Origin: Physcomitrium patens
Taxonomy: Eukaryota; Streptophyta; Bryopsida; Funariales; Funariaceae
Length of the DNA: 64,000 nucleotides
Reading direction: 5' to 3'
NCBI RefSeq assembly: GCF_000002425.4
Contig: NC_037273.1
Location: 6,260,521-6,324,520 of the forward strand
The position numbers and the translations under genes were made by a program. The notes under the pieces were generated by a model, which saw nothing but the letters and a program-made list of their open reading frames with translations, searched no databases and was not told where the DNA came from. Below are positions 57,501-64,000 of this stretch, piece by piece. The stretch's first letter is position 1; each line of letters begins with the position of its first letter.

Positions 57501-59903
57501 TCAGACCCTTGTACCATGGAGATCTGAGACACAATAATTAAGATCTTCTCGAGACTGCGTCCGTCGACTCTGCAAATAGTACCCTTTGTGCTGCAGTTTT
57601 CCAGTTGATTTCTGATGACGGTCAGGTGCAGAAATTCCAATCCCAGTCATCAACTCTTGACCCTCCCGATCGCTAACGGAGCCATTAGATGTCATGGAAC
57701 CAAAAACAGGATTGTGAAGTCCATGTGCATCTGGAATCGGACTGTGTGGCATCTTAATACCACCATCATCTCCTGCATGATACAACAGCAGAAAGGTTAA
57801 GTTTCCGGTTATTAAAAGATCAATGCTCACATGTATGGTAAATACAATACATATGTAGATATCAGCACAAGTAAGCAATCAGCTGAGCAGGTGTGGAAAA
57901 GGCAACAGGCTAAAAAGGTCAAGGAACAAATCTAGCTCACCACGTCCAAAACCATTTGTCGTGAGAATGCCTAGACGGCCAGGGAATCTCAATGGGAGTT
58001 GTATCCAGTGAGGTCCACCCGTGGCAGATGTCAGGGAATTGAAAAGCGGTAAATACGAATGGGTTCGACGTCGTGGCCACAGTAACCAGAGCAGATAGCA
58101 GGTAGTCATCCCAAGAATGAGTAACAACAACAGAAGCAGTGCACCATAGAAAGCAATCCGAGAGTTTGAGAACTTCGCCAGAACTATCTTTTCTGATTGT
58201 GACTGAACAGGGATCAAAGCACCCGCTTCCCATAAGGCGGCCCCAAGTGTCCATGCAAAATCTCCCGAACCGATTGTTACTTGATCGTCTCGAAGGTGTA
58301 GACCTTGTCTCAGCAAAGCAGCAACATAAGGGGCTCGGAAGCAATACTGGTCAATACTGGGCTGCGGACTCACTTTCGCCTGAGCTTCTTTCCAATTCAG
58401 TTCACAGAACTTCTGCCCTTTCTTCAGTAATCTTCCGAGCGGAGCGTTACCTTTCAGTCCAAAAAATTTGTACACGACAAAAAATCCAGCAAGCCCATAG
58501 AATTTACCCTGAGAGGATGGCTGATATTTCCCGAGAGCACAAGATGGACAATCATCCGCATGCGAGCTATTGACGACCTTTTCCACAAGCGCCTGACATT
58601 CTTTCCACTTTGAACCTCCTATTAATTCCACCTGCGAAACTCGATCTCCATCATTTTCGCTTCCAAATGCCAAAGGCGGTAACATACAATGCGTAGAGCA
58701 CACGTAGGGCCTCCTATAACCTTTGTGCATACAGGGATGCTCCAGTTCCACGAGTCCATTTCTAGCCGCCACAACTGCACTAGATCCAGAATTTTGTGAC
58801 CTCAGTAGCTGTGCTACCGACTTCTCAAATGCATCGTTCAGGCCATATCCCGCATGAGAAACTGCATAGAGATTGTGTTCTGTACTTCCAACACTGACAT
58901 TCACACCGTATTTTTGAGAGACTTCTTCTGGCTCAAAAGTTACTTGAAACGAGGAACCCCCAAGATCCAATGTACCTACATTTAGCAACTTTGGCGAGTG
59001 ACCAAGTAGACCAAGGTTGTAATTGAGAGCTATCCAACCGTAATAAGCTTCCTCTACACCACTAATGACTTTAACCCACTTGCGTTGGCACATAAACGGA
59101 GATTTCTGAAGAACCAAAAATGCGTCATCAAGAATAGATTCACTCTGCATCCGAGGCAACCTTCGTAGCCCTGCAGTAGCCAGGAGGAATACTCTTGTTG
59201 ATCCACGAGCATAAGGAGGTATCTGCTTCTCTGCCCATTCTAGTAGAGGCTGTAGAGCGTGCTGTACAGCTGTCACATTATTCAATGTTTTGTCTAGTCC
59301 GGGTTCTGTTTCCACACGTTTATAGGCCCGCTGCTGCCCGGGAACTCTGAACCACGGCGCACTGTCATCACGACTGTAAGTCGGTTTGACCATCACAGGA
59401 AGAGAGTCTTTTGGTGAGTGTCCCCAAGCATACACATGAACTCGGGTACCTGTACTTCCCCCATCGATCACTATTGCGTATTGAAGTGCATCTGTCTTCC
59501 AATATGACTGCCCCAAAAGAAATCCAACATACAACAACAGAACTGCCGCCAAGATTATTCCAATGGCTGTTTTCCCTTGAACCCACCAGTTAGGACCGGA
59601 TGGCAGACCCCCCCATGCTCCAATGCTAGGTTTCCCGGTCTTGGGCACTCGTGGAGGAAATGAGGAGAGGTTTGGAGGAATCGGCAACGCCCTCGATCCA
59701 TTGCCAGAAAGTTCAGCAGGAGGAGGATTAAGCTTCACGTATGTCGAAAAGGCTGGAACAGAAACTGAGCTACGCAAACTTACTGCATCCCGACTATACT
59801 CCCCAGGGGACACACCTGAAATATCTTTTGGCATAGGACATCTTGGAGGTTGTGAGGAGGATGCAGGTGAGAAGTTGCCACTGTTCCCACCACCCATACC
59901 CAT
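57501..59903 (-). CDS. Apyrase, GDA1/CD39 family, APY6/7-like, 2 exons
   Basis: Exon 1 is 59903-57941 and exon 2 57772-57501, with a 168-bp GT-AG intron; 744 residues. The first ATG in frame is 59903. A cytosolic Pro/Ser-rich tail (1-112) precedes a membrane helix (113-132). The apyrase conserved regions follow: AIVIDGGSTGTRVHVYAWG (ACR1, 144-161), VFLLATAGLR (ACR2, 238-247), GVEEAYYGWIALNYNLG (ACR3, 282-298), VGTLDLGGSSFQVTFEP (ACR4, 309-325) and FAWTLGAALWEAG (ACR5, 548-559). A second membrane helix (583-606, FYGALLLLLLLILG) and a long cytosolic tail end the protein. Two membrane anchors and the long tails fit the plant APY6/APY7 group. These enzymes hydrolyse nucleoside tri- and diphosphates in the Golgi or outside the cell and affect pollen wall formation in Arabidopsis. 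All key residues look intact. The small intron separates only the last 90 residues of the tail. Confidence 0.93.
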
Positions 59904-60630
59904 AGCAATTTCCAACTCGGATTGTAAGAATTTGAATGATGTTTATCCCATAGCCAGGATAAGCCCATTGCCCGCACAAGTCCAGAACTGCTGCGACAAT
60001 TTTTCCAGTAGATATGGCCGTCGACTTCAGCAATTTTTTCGTTACGTTTATCAAAAACAAGTATCACACGGCCGCTCGTGGCTTCAGATCGAAAGGAATA
60101 CCTCGGGAATAGAGAAAGACTGTCCAAGCTGTAACCGGAGATGCCCTTCATGAAGCATGCGTACCAGCCCCACAAACTCTAAAAACCTCGAACACAATTT
60201 CTGATTGCAAAAGTACCTTACACCCTACTGCAAATGGCTATCTGGAAACCTATTACGCAACAAAAGATTCAGTCAGTGCTAGCTGCTTGGATCTTGTACG
60301 GGGTTTATAGGCAGTGGAATAGGTGGGGTATGTGAACTGTCGATAAGAATGGACCGAACCTCTTGCAGCATAGACGAACTGCATCAAACAGTCGAAGTAA
60401 GAAAACTAAATTAAACAAAGATAAACCCTAAGTTAACGAACGAAAATATAATCAATTCCAACATGCAGAGACGTGCACGAAACCTTGCGCTAGATTAATT
60501 AAAGTTTCATGGACGCCGCGTTTAATTCTTTATCTACACAATGATGTGTGTTCAGCAAAATGCGCTCCTTCTATTATGAAATTTCGAAGTAGTCAGGAGA
60601 AAAATAAAAATAAAAATAAAATAAAAATCC
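59904..60630. other. Apyrase upstream region / 3' side of the next gene
   Basis: 727 bp between two minus-strand genes. GC-balanced near the apyrase start (5' UTR likely, to about 60180), AT-rich towards 60600. Open frames here lack ATG starts or motifs. Confidence 0.5.
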
Positions 60631-61876
60631 TCAAGACATTAACGCGGAGGATCCAGTATGTTTAACCACTTCTACTTCGAGGTACCTTCGAATTGCGCTA
60701 TCAAGGTGCGAATCGAGCGCCACAATCACAGATGGCATCTGCTCTAGAAGCTGCAACAAAAGCCATAAAACGACAATAAATGTACAGTGAGCAGTGGGGA
60801 TATCACGATTGTTTAGTGAAGACGCAATTATCATTAAGGACTTTAGACACCTAGAGGACACAAGTAGTTCTCGTGGATCAAAAATGTCCAACGGGGCCTC
60901 CTGCAGTTCCAGAAGCTGTCGAAACCAGAAGTTGGACATGAAATACAAAATGAGGTGCTTTTGAAAAAGAATACTTTTACAAAATGAATAATCTGAGCAA
61001 GCACTTACCTCTCCGGTAGTTTTGATGTTTGAAACTTTAAGTGACAGATCCTTCGACAGCTTGGCTACAATCTGGTGTCGCACAAGACGATATTAAATGG
61101 AGAGCTGCTGTAATGATTTCAAAACTTCTGACATTGAAAAAATGCTGAAAATCTAATCAAGAGCGTGGAATGTGAACGGATGGAGCTACCACCACAAATT
61201 GAAGACTAAAATCGCTGACTTTCCTAGATTAAGCATGTACTACAGAATATAAGGAAACTGTAGGAGGGATGGAGGTTTGTAAATCTGTCAAAGAACTAGT
61301 CAGAAACTGATAAAAACCCTCAACCCCAATAGAAAGACAAAAATAATTTGCGATCAAAGGAAGAGAGATTGACATGAAATTTAACAAAGATGCTAAGATG
61401 TACCAGAAGTGACTCATAGATGAGAACAATTAGTGAAAAGCTACGTCAGAAAAACGAGATAGAAGAAATCAAGAAAATGTGGATTGTTGCATGCTTACAA
61501 AACCAATACTCTCGTTGAGGCAAGGGAAGTCACCATGCAACAATCAGATCAACAGCCGATTTTTAATAAACTCAGAAACACAAAGACAATTGAAGCGCTG
61601 TGTTATTCGAGAAAGTAGCGATACACACAATGAATCCTCCAAACAGAGAGCAACTGCTGTGCACCAACTCCCAACGACGCGTAGCTTAATAATTAAGCAA
61701 CGCGCATTAAACGGAACGTCTCTAACCTCACCACGTTGTTTGTAGAACCGAGACGGGAGGAGGAGATAAAAACAAAAACACAAAAACGAAACGAAAAAAG
61801 ACACAATAAAGTTTCATTTATTTAAATTGATAAAACACGCACACACGAGGAGTGAAAAATAAATAAATAAATAAAT

Positions 61877-61917
<41 letters not shown>

Positions 61918-62250
61918 AAAGAAAAGACAGAGAGGAGGGGGAGGGACAACAAGGAGGGAATAAAAACCTTGCTGCACTCCCTACGATAGGACAGTCCCAG
62001 AGATCCCACCCTCACAGCGCACCTCCACACTCCCAAATGACTAGGGTTACCAAGAAAACCAAAGCATCGACCACTCCCAACCAACCAAAAAACTAGAAAA
62101 AAAACCCCGAAAACGAACCTCAGTGTGGGCGGAGTTACGTAGCAGCTGCGACAAGTTGGCGGACTGCAGAATGCACGTGGAAATCCTGTCAGTGGCAAGT
62201 GCTTTCAGCGCTGTGCTGCCCTGCGTGTTGGCCGGCACTCCAGCCATCAT
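60631..62250 (-). CDS. Unrecognised small protein, 4 exons, 122 residues
   Basis: Minus-strand exons 62250-62119, 61071-61009, 60915-60862 and 60750-60631 join in one phase-0 frame with GT-AG borders (donors GAG/GTTCGT, GAG/GTAAGT, CTT/GTGTCC; acceptors ACCAG/, GACAG/, TGCAG/). The third donor is the least certain. The product starts MMAGVPANTQGSTALKALAT and ends KHTGSSALMS. Landmarks: DRISTCILQSANLSQLL, IVAKLSKDLSLKVSNIKTTG, LLELQEAPLDIFDPRELL and SVIVALDSHLDSAIRRYLEV. It is probably mainly helical and soluble, with no signal or membrane segment. Regular heptad-like hydrophobics suggest a small coiled-coil or complex subunit. I do not recognise the family. Exon 2 makes sense only if joined to exons 1 and 3, which supports the model. 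Confidence 0.65.
61857..61914 (+). repeat. (AAAT)n(GA)n microsatellite in intron 1
   Basis: About six AAAT units followed by about 16 GA units, inside the first intron of the 122-residue gene. Confidence 0.95.
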
Positions 62251-64000
62251 CTACACTCCCAAGAGCTTCAGAATCCCCTTAATCCTCTCACTCCCTCTCT
62301 CTCTCTCTCTCTCACTCTGCCGGGCTCTTCAGATCACCAGCGGCTTCGCGCGATTCAATTGAAAGGGGCTGAAATATTATCACGCAACGCAGCAGTCAGC
62401 CTCACATCGATCGGCGACGCAGCCCCGTGAAGTACAGCGCGCGAGGGCATGATCCCACAATCACATGCCCGATCCCCCTCCCCTCCGTTCCTCGCCCCGC
62501 CTTCTCCCCTTTGCGGACCTCGATTGGGCCCTGGAGCCGCGGGCTCTTCCGGAGCCCTCTAGAATAATACGCACCCTACGTTATCCGTTATGGTTGCGCA
62601 CCGAGACCGGGTCCAACCATCCCTGCGTCGCTTTCGCTTCTGCAGCTACACACCCCCAATCTCGGGGGCTCCTAAATCCGTCATGTTCTTGCCCGCCTAC
62701 CGTAAAGTACACTTAGATCCAGGTCGGAAAAGGTGAAAAGGTTGAATTAATACTGCGGTTGTAGGACTTACTTCCCCTATTCCCGAAATTCAATGGCTTG
62801 CTGCTATTTTTGAAGTAATTAATGGGGTGGAATTGTTGAGGAAAAGTGTCCGGTTTATAACTTCTTTTTTCTTTAAAACATGCGTCTTCATCAAAAATAG
62901 GGACATATCACTAAGAAGTCATAAACCTGAAGTGGCAACTGAGAAAAAGTTGCAAAAAGTTCTCTTTTGAAGAACAAAGCTTCCAAAAAACAACTTGCCT
63001 CGTAAAAAGTAAAAACGCGTGACATGTCAGCAACCACGTCATCAACCTACGGTCTATTTTATTACAGTGAGTTACTGTGGATGATGTGGCACCTTGACCG
63101 ACGTGGAACACAAAGCCTCGTTCAGTGATGTATCGATTTTTGTGGACGTGGAAGGGGGGGTAGGATATTCTCTAACGATTCTTCTCTATGATTGGGGTCC
63201 TCGGTTTTTGTAGACCCCGTTGAAGACCTGGACTGAGATCCCACCACAGGGGAAGTTTCTGTGCAGGACTCGTCGTCTAACGTGCCCAGTCAGCATCTCA
63301 ACGACCAATCGTATCCTTCGGGGAGCCATGGGTGGTTTCCTGCCACCAACTGACGTGTCAGTAGAACCCGATTTTAGCTGACAAGTTATAGAGTGACGTG
63401 TGAAATACAACCTGGCTCTATTATTTCAACTAATTACTTTAAATAAATGCAGTAATTTTATATTAATATGTGTATTCTTACTGAGTTGAAAGGGGTACTC
63501 ATTATTATGGAATGTATTGGGATGAGTCATCTAATACTATATAAGAATGGTTTGATAAAGTTTTTGAGGCTTGGCAAGTTGGACATTGGAATGTTTGGAA
63601 ATATCTAAAATAAAAGTTAAATGATATGTTTAATAATGTATTAGTTAATATTTAATCAACAAACAATTGAATTATGTTTTAACACAATAGTATTATATTT
63701 TTAAAAAAAAATGCTTATAAAAATATATATATTAGATAGAATTAACTTTTAATGTGTAAACTCAAACTACCATCTAACTAAAAAAAATTATAAAATCTTT
63801 TTAAATTATGTATACTTTAAAAAATAAAATTTTAGTAAGATATATGTAAATTAAGAACATATTTTACATCTGATACATATACATGTAACACATAGAATTC
63901 AGATAATCTGAATTTTTAGAATAATTTTGTAATTTTTGTATATCTACATAGATTTTACAAAGATTCAAAATACAGAGCAATGTATTGTCGTGTAAACAAA
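62251..64000. other. Upstream region of the 122-residue gene, then AT-rich DNA
   Basis: A CT tract (about 62294-62312) lies 45-60 bp above the start codon (GA on the coding strand), in the likely 5' UTR or core promoter. 62400-62720 is GC-rich. Open frames at 62465-62716 and 63186-63410 have no recognisable domain. From about 63420 to the edge the DNA is AT-rich. No further gene supported. Confidence 0.55.

Noticed and set aside
62465..62716. 83-codon plus-strand frame, Pro/Arg/Ser-rich
   Set aside because: Sits in the GC-rich upstream region of the minus-strand gene at 62250 and has no domain.
63186..63410. 74-codon minus-strand frame
   Set aside because: No recognisable domain or splice partners; insufficient support.

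Overview
This window is nuclear DNA of a land plant. The genes have GT-AG introns, and the families are plant-typical: an APY6/7-type apyrase, an extended PLAC8 membrane protein, a plant-type GT14 enzyme and a GCN5/ABCF5-type ABCF. Gene exons are GC-balanced, while the spaces between them are very AT-rich and packed with decayed Ty3/gypsy LTR retrotransposons. Few introns per gene and chromodomain gypsy elements would suit a bryophyte such as a moss, but nothing here proves the species. There is one 100-N assembly gap at 15659-15758.

Left part (1-36.3 kb): one gene, a single-exon GT14-like glycosyltransferase (8891-9982), surrounded by a nested retrotransposon cluster. Four repeat families can be separated by eye. 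Family A is a chromodomain Ty3/gypsy with 561-bp LTRs: A0 on the minus strand (1-4878, cut by the window edge), A1 (14222-19940), a 3' fragment A2 on the minus strand (22195-25338) and A3 (29317-35711). A1 and A3 have perfect 5-bp target duplications. Family B is an older gypsy lacking a visible chromodomain (about 11790-27340); it is the host into which A1, A2 and two family C LTRs are nested. Family C is known only as LTRs of about 1.3-1.5 kb (2135-3466, 12260-13721, and a truncated inverted copy at 25339-26409). Family D is an unclassified repeat in two inverted copies (11065-11789, and 36330-35717 continuing at 29316-29260), the second split by A3. All gypsy copies carry stops and frameshifts. 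Where copies can be compared, most stops are C-to-T or G-to-A changes.

Family A has two unusual traits. An 11-nt motif 2 nt after the 5' LTR is the exact reverse complement of the predicted RNA 5' end, which suggests Tf1/sushi-type self-priming. It also has an extra reading frame of about 140 codons between the chromodomain and the polypurine tract.

Right part (40.4-62.3 kb): a gene-bearing stretch. In order: an intron-containing ABCF5-like pseudogene (40407-44049, +), a PLAC8-family membrane protein (45691-48223, +, 2 exons), a LAGLIDADG-domain protein probably derived from a homing endonuclease (52293-50970, -, 2 exons), divergently arranged with Sec61-beta (52948-53286, +), an APY6/7-like ecto-apyrase (59903-57501, -, 2 exons) and an unrecognised 122-residue protein in four exons (62250-60631, -). 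These are mostly unrelated housekeeping or cell-surface functions; the only structural link is the divergent LAGLIDADG/Sec61-beta pair. The remaining space is AT-rich intergenic DNA with microsatellites.
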